A program made the translations under genes and the position numbers. The notes under the pieces are model-generated. The model was not told where the DNA came from. It saw only the letters and a program-made list of their open reading frames with translations, and made no database searches. From the NCBI GenBank assembly GCA_023055425.1, contig JALGPY010000014.1, forward strand, positions 12,360,501-12,424,500: a stretch of DNA of 64,000 nt, in the 5' to 3' direction. The stretch is from Linanthus parryae. Taxonomy: Eukaryota; Streptophyta; Magnoliopsida; Ericales; Polemoniaceae. Numbering within the stretch: position 1 is the stretch's first letter; each line of letters opens with the position of its first letter. Of the stretch, positions 11,401 through 22,640 are shown in pieces.

Positions 11401-14400
11401 CCATTGCTACCATTATCCCCCTATAATATCGTGGCATACCATGTGCCCCACGTTTTAATCTCGGCACCAAATGCGCCCTGTTGGGTTGGAGCCCTGGTTC
11501 ATGGGCGACCCGTTTTATGAATCGACCCGGTTCATGTTTTGCTACGACCCGAAAAGGGAGACATGATTCGTGGAGCGAAGGCTTGGGCCGGTAGGTCGTC
11601 TATTTATGAATTGACCCGATTTATGAATTGACCCATTTTTGACCCGTTTGGGCTTGGATCCGGCCCGGTTTGATAGGTCGTCTATTTATAGAGTTCTTAG
11701 GGTTCGTAGCATGTTATGTTGAGCGTTCTGATTTCGCTTGTAATTCTCTCTGAGACGATTCGTCTGTTTTAGTGAAATCTCTGCAACTCCGTGGACGTAG
11801 GCTGTTTTGCCGAACCACGTAAATCTGTGTGTTTCGATTCTTTCTTTCTGCATATTTCGTTTTTTCACAACACGCCCTAGTTGATCCCTTGGTACTCTCA
11901 TCAGGGGGTCCTGAATCCCCCCTAATTCTGCAACATACACCATTTAATGAGGCTGTTTGGCTAAGTTAAAACTAAAAACCAAGATGTGTGGATTGTTTTA
12001 GGTATTTGTTGGTTATTTAGTTAATGTGGGAACCCTTTTTTTAGGTTTTACAAAAAAACAAAGAAAAACAGTCATCCAGACTACCAAATTACTCCCTAGT
12101 CCCTACAAGATTCCAAATCTTCTGCCCCCTCCCATTAACATGCATCAAACATGCTCTTAGGATATGCATCAAGCCTTTCCCAAGCAGATCTAATAATGAC
12201 AAAAAAAAAAAAAAAAGAAAAAAAAAAAGAACATATTAAACACTCCGCTTATCTGGATGAAGGCAGAGGTGGTTCCCAATGACAGTTAAAATAAATAATT
12301 GATCATCAGCAAATTATGAATATGAGGTAAATACTTGTAAAAACCATAGATAAGAAATATTATAATTTTTAAAGAAAGTTATTTATTTAAATATAATATT
12401 CAACAACTATGGGGTGTGGAAACTCCAGTCCTGCATTTTTTTGTCGACCAGCTCTGTTTGACTTAGTCATGTAACGAGTGAACCCCTTTGTATTGCTGGG
12501 AATAAGAAAGTCTTAGATACTGAAGTAATGAGCTAAGTAACGTACCGCTAATATATTCAGTCACAGCGCTTAAGAATGGATTTGGTTGAGCTTTTACTTC
12601 ATAAGTGAAACCAAGGCCGACCCTGAACCCCTCGGGGTCTAAAGCAAGTAAAATTTTTGGGGCCTGCAGATTTTTTTTTTTTCGAGTAAAAATAATAAAA
12701 ATAAACGACGTTTTGTGGGAGTTGAGCCTGAGTCACATTTGTGCCAAAAACACTAATGACCGCTAAACTAGCATTGATACTAATCTTATGAATGAATCAA
12801 AATATTAATTAAGCTTAATGTTAGTATAAATATAGGGCCCTGCCGGAGTTGGGGCCTAAAGCAGCTTCCCTCACCTGCCTCACCCTTGGGCCGGCCCTGA
12901 GTGAAACATCGGTTTCATTAATTTTAGGCTGACACTTTGTAGTCCCAAGTGTTCGTCGTAGTTCTGCCAAAAGTGGTATTTCGCATGGACTCTCAAATAC
13001 TTGTTTGCTACTCAACCACACTGACTGCCAAATGTTGTTAATGTAGAAAGTGAAACACTGATACTCCTACTGGATTAGATTTGTTCACCCATTTCCATAT
13101 GTAGCTAGGTAGTTGTAAAACCTCCGCAGGCTGGATCATCTCTAACGGATGAGCTTGCCAGGCTGGCTTGGTAAGCAAGAACCTGGCTAACTCCCAGCTC
13201 TTTCTGGAAAACCTGTATGCACTTGAGTAGGGTCCAGAAGGTATTGCAGACATATGGCAAACGGAAACCCAAGTCATTTGGGGAGTGGCAGGCGTCGAAT
13301 CGGTAAACCTTGGGATAATTAGATACACGCACACCCACATGCATATAGATAACTGAATAAAATTACATTTATTTATATTTGTAAGACTAGAAATTGTTCA
13401 TAAATTTTGTGTAGTAACAGACTGACAGTAAGGGGTAAGAAAAAAGACTAATTATTTTATTTTATCTTACTTGGTATTCTTATTGTTAAATTGATTGGAA
13501 CTGAAAGATTCACTACAATACGTCAAGATAAACTCTATTTTATTTGTATCAGAGGCTCTGTAAATGAGTTTTCCTTAACTTGTGTTAGACAAAATGGTTT
13601 GTGTCATAACTGTAGTATTTCAGAATTAAATAACATGCCGTATTTTACTTTTGTGAACTTTGGTTGTAAATTATGATATTAATGTATTCTAAATGGGGTC
13701 GAACAAGTACTTAAACAATTAGCCATCGGACGTAGGAGACAAAAATGTTTTCTTTTCACCACGTAGAAATAGTAGTGAAGCATTTTCTATGTTGTGTTCC
13801 GTCTAAGGTAAATAATTCATAGACAATTTGGAGCGTTTCCATTAAAGCTCTACACAGTTTCATTGCTCACAAGGCCAGCCTGAGAATGCCTTCAAGACTG
13901 TTATTTACCAGGGATTGGCTCTAAAGTGTGCCAACTGTTGGTGCCGTATCATTTGGTACTCTCGCTGATTAGGGAGCACATTTTGTGGCTGATTTTGCCC
14001 CAAAATTGTGATCTGCAATACCTTTGACAACCCTCTTTAGGCAGTTCATGTCAGTTGGGAGGAAATAATATATTGGTTGAGAGTTAACTAGAAATAAATC
14101 TATGTTTTTTAGCAACTCTATATTTTCTTTCTGAAAGCACTAACACTCAGTACTTGTAACATTTACCCCCAGTTTCTTTCATGCAGGAATTATTGCGCTG
14201 CATCAGCGTAAAACTGCTAGTATAACCACATCGTATAATTACATTTCTTTTTTTAGGTACAACTACATCTCTTTCAAATGAATGTGTGTTGGTATTTGGT
14301 AGACCCTTTCTAGTGGAGTTGCATTTGCACTAAGGGCACGAAAGTGATTGTGAAGTCTTTTGAAAAGTGTCCCTAAAGTGCAAAGGAGGCTTTCCGCATG

Positions 14401-15686
14401 ATAGGATACCATGATTATGAATACTGTTCGCTTAAATGATCTGTTTTTTTCTGAGTAGGGAACTGTTTGGGGCTAGGGCTTTTTGCTTTCAGTTTCCTAT
14501 ATCCCTTTTGAGTGTTGCTCGAGTATGTTTGCTAGTGCAACTTTGTAATTATGTAAATATCATAGGTATTCCCTAGGTTTTGTATGCAATTAATGTGTTG
14601 AAAGTAGAGTGAAATATGGAGCTATGGTCTTTGCTAGCTTCACGGTTAACCTAGGAAGCATGGACACTCCAAAATAGGGGCCGTATGCGTATCGGACACT
14701 TAGGACACTCGGACACTCTAACTGTCTGGGTATTTTAGAGGATACTTAAGGGACATGCCATAGACACTTGATGAGAGACGTCAGTCGCCCCTTCATGTTT
14801 ATTAGACTTTCACACGTGTTGGTTTATGAAATAATTTTAACGTTAAATGGGTTCAAATATATGATTAACTGATGAAGGCTCAAATATATGTAAAAGATGC
14901 CCTTATAAACAAAAAAGCAAGGTTTTAGGTTCTCACATGCCACAACTTCGAGGGTTTTCACAGACAAACCGTAAAACTCGAAACCACATAGGCTACTCTC
15001 TTTCTATTCTCATTCTTATACTTAATCTATGCTTTTCCGTGATATTTAAGCTATAATTATTAAATTGGAACCAATATTTTGTCATCGATTTGTTTCCTAG
15101 AATGTAGTTGAAATGTGAGGGAGGAAAGGAACTTCTAGGTATTTGGAAGATTGTGGCCATTATTTACATGGTTGTCAAACCAGGATACCGTGATGCTACG
15201 CTATAAGAAATTGCGCATTGTAAAAATTTGATCAAGCTTTCTAAACTACGTGGAAAGCAATATAAACAAAAAGTTATACGGATAAGAAAGCAATATAAAC
15301 AAAAAGTTATACGGATAAATGTGAACATTTATACGTATTGATCAGTATGAAATGAAACAATATTTTTATGAAAAGAGAAATGAAACAATATTAGATGGCG
15401 CCTCTTTAAGTCTTTTAGTTCTGAAATAAAACCTTGAAATCAATGTTATACCCTTTATAGTTTTACATTCTAGTAAAATACCTTTTGTTAAGGAAACATA
15501 TCCCATGATATAAATTGAAGCGATGCTCTTATGATTCCAAATGTTTATTTAAAGAATAATATATTCCAGAAAAACTATGATTTCCCTCATGAATAGTTAA
15601 GAGGATGAGAGTCATAAGACATCGTCTAGAGTTTTGAAATTATGGAGATGGGGGTTACATTAAGTGCAATAGTTATGGCTTGATTT

Positions 15687-15737
<51 letters not shown>

Positions 15738-16445
15738 TTTGATCACAATTACTGTTTAAAACTACAGGAGATGAATTTTCCCGAGGAGCACATTCATCTC
15801 TCAGATGCACTTCTGGAGATGAGCCAGGGACACTGGGAGGGCTGCCACCGGTCAGAAATCTACACCCCTGAAGTAACAAAACTAATGGAACGGTTCCAAC
15901 CCGATTTCTCCGCACCATCAGGCGAATCAATGCGTCAACTTGAATTCCGGCTCATCCAGTTCTTGAACGGCACCGTCGTCGGACTTCCCGAAAAATTCCG
16001 GTCGGATTTCTCGCCGCCGTCCCAGAACGACAACCAGGAGTTCATGCACCACCACCCTCCGCCGCCGCCGCCCAACTGGGACTTGCTTCACCGCCACCGG
16101 CCGGGGCTGACAAAGAAGAAATCCGGCAAGAGCAGGCTTCAGGTGGTGGTCACAACCGGGGACCACGAAGCGGACGACGAGATGTCTCCTAGGGAACCAC
16201 AAAACCAAAGCTCCCACAACGAGATAAACCTCCGGAGTAATTCCACTTATGTTTCTTCCACCATCGGCATTTTCACTCACTCTTTGCCCATCAAGTGCAT
16301 TGTCACGGGGCTTCTGGGTTGCAGCCCGTCAATGTCGCATAGGGTTTGCGTAGAAGATTCTTCGGTATCCGTGCTACAACATTCTTGGAAAACGGGTTGG
16401 CAGATAAAGAGATTGAACGATACGGCACATCTCCGGCTTCTCTGA
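8498..16445 (+). CDS. Phosphoglycerate mutase-like (histidine phosphatase superfamily) protein, 2 exons
   Basis: Exons are 8498-9046 and 15768-16445, with a GT-AG intron in phase 0 (CAG|GTGA ... TACAG|GAG). They predict 408 residues. The N-terminus MGASQS fits an N-myristoylation signal (Gly2, Ser6). A Glu/Asp run encoded by GAA repeats follows at about residues 12-26. The phosphatase fold starts near residue 113 with ISHGD. His120 would be the phospho-acceptor, and Ser119 replaces the Arg of the usual RHG motif; I recall this substitution in a plant-specific group. ALTPAGKRQA and YASPLDRAKATA are also typical of the family. Exon 2 has LEMSQGHWEG, APSGES and the second catalytic His (FTHSLPI, His354). 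A low-complexity His/Pro-rich insert (about residues 255-275) makes the protein longer than the roughly 320 residues I expect. The substrate cannot be told from sequence. Loss of the RHG Arg leaves catalytic activity uncertain. Confidence 0.9.
9073..9359. mobile_element. MITE with 34-bp inverted repeats in intron 1
   Basis: The ends AACTCGTGTTCATTGATACT and its reverse complement form inverted repeats of about 34 bp. The sub-terminal block CATTGATA...GAACGTGA recurs twice more as direct repeats (about 9,150 and 9,210). There is no coding capacity. No clean target duplication was found, so the superfamily is left open. It lies just inside the phosphatase-like gene's intron. Confidence 0.6.
10569..11105. 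mobile_element. Possible MITE
   Basis: Approximate inverted termini are visible: GGTTATTCAATACCCCCCTT at the left and a reverse-complement match with GGGTATTCAATAATCC at the right. The interior is non-coding. The match is imperfect and no target duplication was identified. Confidence 0.35.
11479..11872 (+). mobile_element. Solo LTR, 394 bp, Copia/TRIM-like
   Basis: The sequence starts TGTTGGGTTGG and ends TCACAACA, and is flanked by a perfect 5-bp duplication CGCCC (11,474-11,478 and 11,873-11,877). The 3' part has the motif GTGGACGTAGGC followed by CGAACCACGTAAA, which I recognise from R-U5 regions of plant Copia elements and TRIMs. There is no internal region, so it is a solo LTR. It lies in the sense direction in the intron of the phosphatase-like gene. 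Confidence 0.75.
12612..12899 (-). mobile_element. hAT-type MITE, 288 bp (family A, copy 1)
   Basis: The termini CAAGGCCGACCCTG and GGCCGGCCCTG are inverted repeats. Both sides carry a perfect 8-bp duplication AGTGAAAC (12,604-12,611 and 12,900-12,907), diagnostic of hAT elements. It belongs to the same family and has the same length as the copy at 42,576-42,863, in the opposite orientation. Confidence 0.85.
13000..14640. other. Intron sequence without recognised features
   Basis: This part of the 6.7-kb intron has only short ORFs. The longest, on the minus strand at 13,038-13,340, shows no domain I know. I see no transposon termini. Confidence 0.4.
15253..15318. repeat. 33-bp tandem duplication
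   Basis: A 33-bp unit starting GAAAGCAATATAAACAAAAA occurs twice in tandem with no visible mismatch (15,253-15,285 and 15,286-15,318). It is intronic and apparently recent. Confidence 0.85.
15690..15734. repeat. 45-nt homopolymer T tract
   Basis: An uninterrupted run of T ends 33 bp upstream of the acceptor AG of exon 2 in the phosphatase-like gene. It could act as an extended polypyrimidine tract, or be the inverted poly(A) of an old minus-strand retroposon. No retroposon body is recognisable beside it. Confidence 0.85.
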
Positions 16446-16880
16446 AACTGAAACCCAATGGATTGAAAGATTGTAAACTGCATTTTCTGTGTTCCTGGTT
16501 CTGTATTCTTGCTATATATCTATCCAAGGTCACCCATTTCTCTGCTGCATAAAGAATGCCAGGTTTGGGATCTTGGTTCTGGGTGATTTTTTTCTTTCTT
16601 TTTCATGTAGTTTTTTTGTCTGGTGTTGCTAATTATAGAATGATGAAACTTTTATTAATCCCTAACCATGGGAATGCAATAATTATTTTTTGGCGACCTG
16701 TATTCTTGTAATGTTTATTGCCTACCTGTTAATTGAATTTTGTGCCTCAGTTGGGGTATTGCCCTATTGGTCTCAAAAAAATGTTTGCTATGTTGTTTTT
16801 CTGGCTGTTCTTTTGAGTATTTTCTGGTTTATTGTGTGTTTTTAGGTTTTTTTCTGTTTCCAACTGGTACCAAACGGGCT
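16446..16880 (+). other. 3' UTR and downstream region of the phosphatase-like gene
   Basis: Sequence after the stop is T-rich with AATAATT-like signals near 16,677, consistent with a plant 3' UTR and poly(A) region. No further coding exon is evident. Confidence 0.4.
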
Positions 16881-17053
16881 CTTAGAGTCTTAGTCGTTTT
16901 AATTTATTTATTTGTGGAGTTATGTTATTCTCTTGTTATGCAACTTTTATAACCAGTTTTGGATAACGTATCATCTTAGAGTCTTAGTCGTTTTAATTTA
17001 TTTATTTGTGGAGTTATGTTATTCTCTTGTTATGCAACTTTTATAACCAGTTT
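16881..17053. repeat. Tandem duplication, 94-bp period
   Basis: A block of about 79 bp beginning CTTAGAGTCTTAGTCGTTTT recurs 94 bp downstream with no obvious difference. It is non-coding. Confidence 0.85.
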
Positions 17054-17300
17054 AGCGGAGAACCTATCATTACGGACTTAGTGCAGTTATATGCGAGTGA
17101 AGCAGATCAGGCGGCACTCTTCGAAGATCACCACAATCACCTGTTTTCAGTAAATTCTAACACGCTACCATATCCAGACAGGGTCATAGGATCACCACAG
17201 TCACAAAGATCACCACAATCACCTATTTCAGCGGTTTCTCATAACATTGCTACCATATTCAGGATCTCATAGGATCCGAACACTCACAAGCTTATAGCCG

Positions 17301-17636
17301 ACACAACATTGCTACTAAATCAAGGGTCATCTTGTTTGATTAAGAACTAATTATGCCTTTTGCAAAGCCCTAGAGTGAAGATATGGAAGGGTCATGAACA
17401 ATGTGAGCCAGAACACAACATTGCTACCAAATAAAGGGTCATTCTTGTTTGATTAAGAACTAATTATGCCTTTTGCAAAGCCTTTAGAGTGAAGATCTGG
17501 AAGGGTCATGAACAATGTGAGCCAGAACACAACATTGCTACCAAATGAAGGGTCATTCTTGTTTGATAAAGAAATATTTGTGCCTTTTGCAAAGCCTTAG
17601 AGTGAAGATGAAAGAAGCTTCATTAACAAAGTGAGT
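17301..17636. repeat. Three tandem copies of a unit of about 113 bp
   Basis: Units start ACACAACATTGCTAC at 17,301, 17,413 and 17,527 (periods 112 and 114). The first two are very similar and the third is more diverged and degenerates toward its end. No ORF runs through the array. Long units and absence of spacers rule out CRISPR. Confidence 0.8.
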
Positions 17637-17830
17637 CTAATGGAGAGCATTGGGTCATCCAACATGTTTGACAATGTAGATGTAGATTGACTTCTTTTTT
17701 ATTATTTTAGATGACCTAGTCAAAATATGGCAGCTTATATATATAATGTTAGCATATGTTCGGCATTTCATTTTGACTGGCTAAAAATTATAAAAAAAAT
17801 ATTTTGTTAAATGAAACGTGATTGTCTTTA

Positions 17831-18415
17831 ATTTAAGGTCTCAGACACGTGTAGTCAGAGTTTAAGACAATAATTGTTCTTATATGTCCATCGTTCAACA
17901 ACAAAGCAATTTCATATTACCAATGACACTTCTAAGCTCTTTAAAAGACTTCGAGATGGGCTCAAGATCCTGGCTTGGCGTAGAGTACGGAATTATCGAA
18001 TTTTAGATTCGTTTCCACCCAAGAAACACATATTCGGTGAAAACTGGTACGCACTCTATCGCTCGAGGAGGGAAAGTGAGATGTAAAGAAGGCATGCAAG
18101 AAGGTCAATGAAGCACCCGGCATGTTAACATCTATGCGCCCTAAAAATATAGTTCAATTTCTAAATAATGATTTTGCTAACTTATGAAACTTAAATGTTT
18201 TTAATTTAAGGTGTCAGACACTTGTAGTTAAAGTTTAAGCCAATCATTATTTGTATCTGTACATGTTCCAACAATGAAGCAATTTCATATTACCAGTGGT
18301 ACTTCGAAGCTCTCTAAACGACTTCGACATGGACTTAACATCCTAGCTTAACGTTTATACAGAATTTTGAATTTCAAATTTATGTCCACCCAATAAGCAT
18401 ATAATCGGTACATTT
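17831..18415. repeat. Direct duplication of about 215 bp, spaced about 370 bp
   Basis: A block starting AATTTAAGGTCTCAGACACG (about 17,831-18,055) recurs diverged at about 18,204-18,415. Both contain GCAATTTCATATTACCA. It is an old local duplication with no recognised domain. Confidence 0.65.
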
Positions 18416-18419
18416 ATTG

Positions 18420-20054
18420 CCATTATAATAACGACAAATTGAAACTGCAAAGTAGGCATGTTAATGGGTCAGGTCAGACTAGACCTGACCCAGACCCGAT
18501 CCGCTCAACACCAGCGTCAATTTCAGAACAATGTTCAATACAATTCTCATTATAATAACACTACCACCATTAAAATGGTGATATATCAGGAACAACTATC
18601 TTCACATCTTTGGGCACCATCTTAATACAGAGGTCTTTGATGAACATCTTAGCGAGATGAGGAGCACCCACCATGAAGACCACAAACTCCACCAAACGCT
18701 TGAACAACATCTTGTCTCTGTGTTGTTTTTGCCCTCGCGACAATAATATAGCAAATAGTGTTTGAGATATGAGGTATTGTGACCAATTCCTAGTGCTTAT
18801 ATAGGACTTCATGGATACTCACATGATACATCTCACATTTATGTTGAGTAAGTACTAGAAAATATGTGTCATAAATGTCAGTCCATATATGGATTTATTA
18901 ATACTTTTGCACTAGTACATCAACAAATTCATTGAACGCTTTATACTCCAAACTTACACTGTACGCATTGCTAATTCCTTATGTGCGCTCAAGTTCATCT
19001 GGAAAACTATATAATCCAAAAGGTAAATTAAATTTGATGTTTAGTTGGGTATCAATAAGGCACTAGAAATTTGCCCATGTCTAAATACTAATATAGTACA
19101 TGGCATTTTTTTAGGAATCGTTAGTACATACTTGAAGTCCATACAATCTGCTTTTAGCTAATTTCACTTGGCGGGTGCTAAATTTTAAGTTAAAAATTGC
19201 TCATTTAAATTAATTTCAAAAAGATTGTAATTTCTCCCATAGCTAAAAATCCCGCACAGCTTTTAGCGATAGTATAACAATATTTCAATTATACGCAACC
19301 GTATTGAAACATTTAATTGTAAAACTATTTAGATTTTGTCATGTTGATCAAACCACTGTAATATTAGCTCATGTGAAAGGCATTGTTTCAATGACAATAG
19401 ATTACTTTTTTACTCAAATTATTTCAATTGATTGTATAGATTTTCATCGGATTCCAAATAATATCTTTATATGTTTTTTTCCATTTTCTTGTTAATTATC
19501 AATTTTTTCTTCTAGAAGACACCTAATATTTTGATGTATTTTCGAACTACTACGAAACACCTATCAATTTGGCCCATTGCAATTTATGGCATGAAATTTT
19601 CTGTTAATGGGAGAGCCGATTTCAACTGTGACAATTGTACTCCAACGCATGCGGAAAGAGGGTCAAAGTCTCAAGATCTAGATGGGCGGTATTTGGAGCC
19701 CCCGCGTTGATGTAGTTCGGAGCTACTAATGGGTAAGGGCTGACGATTGTCACCCTTCACCATTTTCTTTTTTTTAGCTACTTTGGAAATTAACCCCTCA
19801 CCATTTTCAATTGCACTTTAACATTGATAATTATAACTTTTGTTCAGAAAAGTATAAAATACAGATGTTTTTTTTCGAGAAAGAATTATACAATGTTCTG
19901 ATACCTGATTTAGTTTTCTAACGTCGTCACTGTTAACTGTTGTCATAGTTTCATTTCCTGAATAGCTACCGGTTGAAGACATAGGGCTAAAGTTTTTTGG
20001 GGGTGACAACCTCATTTTTCTCTCTTTTTGTCTTTCCTCCTGGTTACATAGCAG
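18420..20054. other. Intergenic, no supported gene
   Basis: A minus-strand 80-codon ORF at 18,570-18,812 has no motif I recognise and no supporting context. The rest is AT-rich with many stops. A short block near 18,475-18,510 (GACCTGACCCAGACCCGATC) resembles a transposon terminus, but no partner was found. Confidence 0.4.
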
Positions 20055-21860
20055 TTTTTTTTTTTTTTTTTTTTTTTTGCTAGGAATAAGAACTTCAATT
20101 AATAAGAGTTCAAATACAACTAAACCATAGGGATAAGAAGAACTAGTAGACATTAAACCAAACAACTAGCTCAAACAGCAAAGAGCTAACCAAACAGGAA
20201 CAAACCAAAAGTCAAAGTACTAGAATACACCATAGATACATTGAGCTAAGACTGAAGAAACCATTACTCCATAATATAGGGGATAATAGCAGCGGAGGGA
20301 GACTCAAGCAATGGCAGGGTGGAGAGGTCAGCAACATCAGCTGGAGCAGAAAGAGGGGGAGATCAACACCAACTTGAGTGGGACCTGAAGCATCCAAAGC
20401 GTTCATACAAGCAGGCACTGAAGAAGACATCCCAGGCACAGAATCAGCAGCAACAGAGCCTTGCAAGGGTGGAATGGTGGCCAGATGATCCACATCAAGC
20501 ACATCTTGAACACTAGAGCAAGCTGCAAATTGATCACTGGCCTTAACCCAAGAAGGAGCACCATCAACCACAGATACCTTAACCAAAGCTGACAAATCTG
20601 AATAAAGCATCAAAGATGTCTCTTATTAGCAGAAGTACAAATATTAATAAGGCAATTGAGGTTCTGAGCAACATGATAAAGTTGATCCACATTGGTGCTA
20701 GCTTGACGAAAAATCATCTCGTTTCTGGAGGTCAAAAGAACCCAGAGGATAGCAGGTAACCAACTCCAATGAGGATCTGTTTGCAAAGCTTTTCTATTTC
20801 TTAACCAACTCTTAATCCAGTAATAAATATTTAAAGAAGAAGAAATAGGAATTATAGTGCTATCCTTCTGCCAAAGTCCTTGCGCCCTAGGACAAAGAAG
20901 AAAAAAGGTGGGTAGTAGTTTCAGTGGTAAGATTACAGAAAGGACAAATGGATTGATTGAGTTAATTCTAGAGTGGAGGTTATGAAGAGTGGGAAGATAA
21001 TTAGTAAGAATTCTCCAAAGGAGTCCAATTATTTTATGAGGCAAGCCAGACTTCCACAAATTAGACCAATTAAAGTTATAACTAAGGGACTTGAAGTGAA
21101 GAGGGGAGGAAGATAAATTAGAAGAAGAATTGTCAAAATTAAGTAAAGAGTAAGCTGAAGACACTGAGAAGACACCAGAGCTGGAGGCATTCCAAAAGAA
21201 TGTCCACATTCCTGCTGTATAATCAAATTAATGAGCCATCTTGAAAAAAATTGATTGAGAGTCCTAATACACCATCTTCCACTGCCATCAATAGATGAAT
21301 CCAATAACTGATCAACTGTCTTAAAACTATGAAAAGGATCTGAGACTTTTAAAATTTCTTGAATTGAACCTGCAGGGATTGAGGGAATCCAGCCAGAGGA
21401 TCTGATCATAATGCCCTTTCCATTACCAATCTTCCAACTAAGACCTTTATAAAGAGTATCTTTCCCCTTACACATGGTTCTCCAAGCAGAAGAGGCAGAG
21501 GGGCCAGGCTTGATAATGCTAAAGGGAGTTCTTTTACAATATTTTGTAGTGAAGTATTTTGAAAAAAGAGTATTTTTGGATGAAAGCATTCTCCAACTGC
21601 TTTTAGCAATAAGAGCATTGTTAAAGGCAGAAACATTTTTAAAACCAAGCCCCCTCTATTAGTCTTGTTACAAAGGAAGTTCCAGGTCAGCCAATGTAAA
21701 CCTTTTTTAGCAGTGTTTCCGAACTATAGGAACTTTGCTAGCATTGAGGAGATGATATTACAAGTTTTAGCAGGAAAAACACTAACTGACATGCGATAAA
21801 CTAAATAACTGTTAAGGACAGCCTTAATAAGCACACATCTTCCCATAAAATTGATTTGTT
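20055..21860 (-). mobile_element. L1-type LINE, 3' portion with poly(A)
   Basis: On the minus strand, ORFs at 21,029-21,650 and 20,610-21,209 read as the C-terminal region of a plant LINE polymerase. They contain LSWKIGNGKGI, then FSVSSAYSLL, then KIIGLLWRILTNYLPT. The last two mark the reverse-transcriptase zinc-binding region. A 24-nt T run at 20,055-20,078 is the poly(A) tail seen from the plus strand. Frame changes break the coding sequence, and endonuclease and RT core are missing. Confidence 0.75.
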
Positions 21861-22191
21861 AAATTATAACTTGTTAAAACTTGTCCCCCTGGGATTCGAT
21901 AACCCGAGTATTAAAAATACTCACCTTTTACTACTTCACAATGTGCTTGTGTAATTTGAGAAAGTAACCCGCGACACTAACAAATAATTGGGCTACTTCC
22001 CTGATTGTCAGTAGGAGAAATTTCATTTTCATGCCCTTTCATATTGGGTGTCTATTTTCATCTCGGGGGTCTATAAATGAAGGCATGACCCTAATAACGC
22101 CCACATTCATTCCTAAATTTTGGGAATATCAACAGATCATAACCACCGTTTCAGTACAATCTAATAATATTCACTTTTTTGTTGTGTGTAG

Positions 22192-22640
22192 ATGATGATG
22201 AGCAGGATTATTGTCCTAATTGGTTTTGCTCTTTTAATGTCCACTGCATTCTGTAGGGGCACATTTCTACTGTTACATAGGGCAAACCCACCCGCCCGCA
22301 AGGGCGAGTCGGCGGTGCAGCTAGCTAGGGACCAGGTTCGACAGAGGCGTATCATCAGCAACTTGTCTTTGTTTAGTTCTGATAATTTTTTGTAGCTGAG
22401 TATGTTAAACATTATTTTTGCTTTCCAAACTTTTCTAAACAAATGAGACAATTGTAACCCTACATTTTTTCCATCTAACGTTCATGTCTCATCTTATAAA
22501 TATTTAGGTTGCACTATAATAATTAAATTTCGAGACTCCCTCACGGGAATATAGCGTTGAAATAGACTCAGGTAGTGACTTACTATGGGTGAACTGCATC
22601 GCGTGCATCGGCTACCTTAAAACCACTGATGTTAGTGTAA
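22192..22640 (+). pseudogene. Fragment of an A1-family aspartic protease (pepsin-like)
   Basis: The first ORF starts MMMSRIIVLIGFALL, a plausible signal peptide, and contains ARDQVRQRRI, like the propeptide start of plant pepsin-like proteases. After an intron-like gap, 22,548-22,636 encodes VEIDSGSDLLWVNCIAC, the first catalytic-Asp block (usually D-T/S-G-S), followed by GTAAGT, a good donor site. A frameshift and stop lie just before the active-site block. The second catalytic Asp and later exons are not seen. I call it a truncated pseudogene. Confidence 0.6.

Noticed and set aside
13038..13344. Minus-strand ORFs in the phosphatase-like intron as a nested gene
   Set aside because: Overlapping short frames without motif or start context; probably old repeat sequence.
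14650..14780. GGACAC-rich patch as a transposon end
   Set aside because: The words TCGGACACT and GGACACTC recur, but no inverted partner or target duplication was found.
17301..17636. CRISPR-like array
   Set aside because: Units are over 110 bp and directly adjacent without unique spacers; it is a tandem duplication in plant DNA.
18570..18812. Minus-strand 80-codon ORF as a small gene
   Set aside because: No recognised domain, signal or homologous copy in the window, and such lengths occur by chance in AT-rich DNA.
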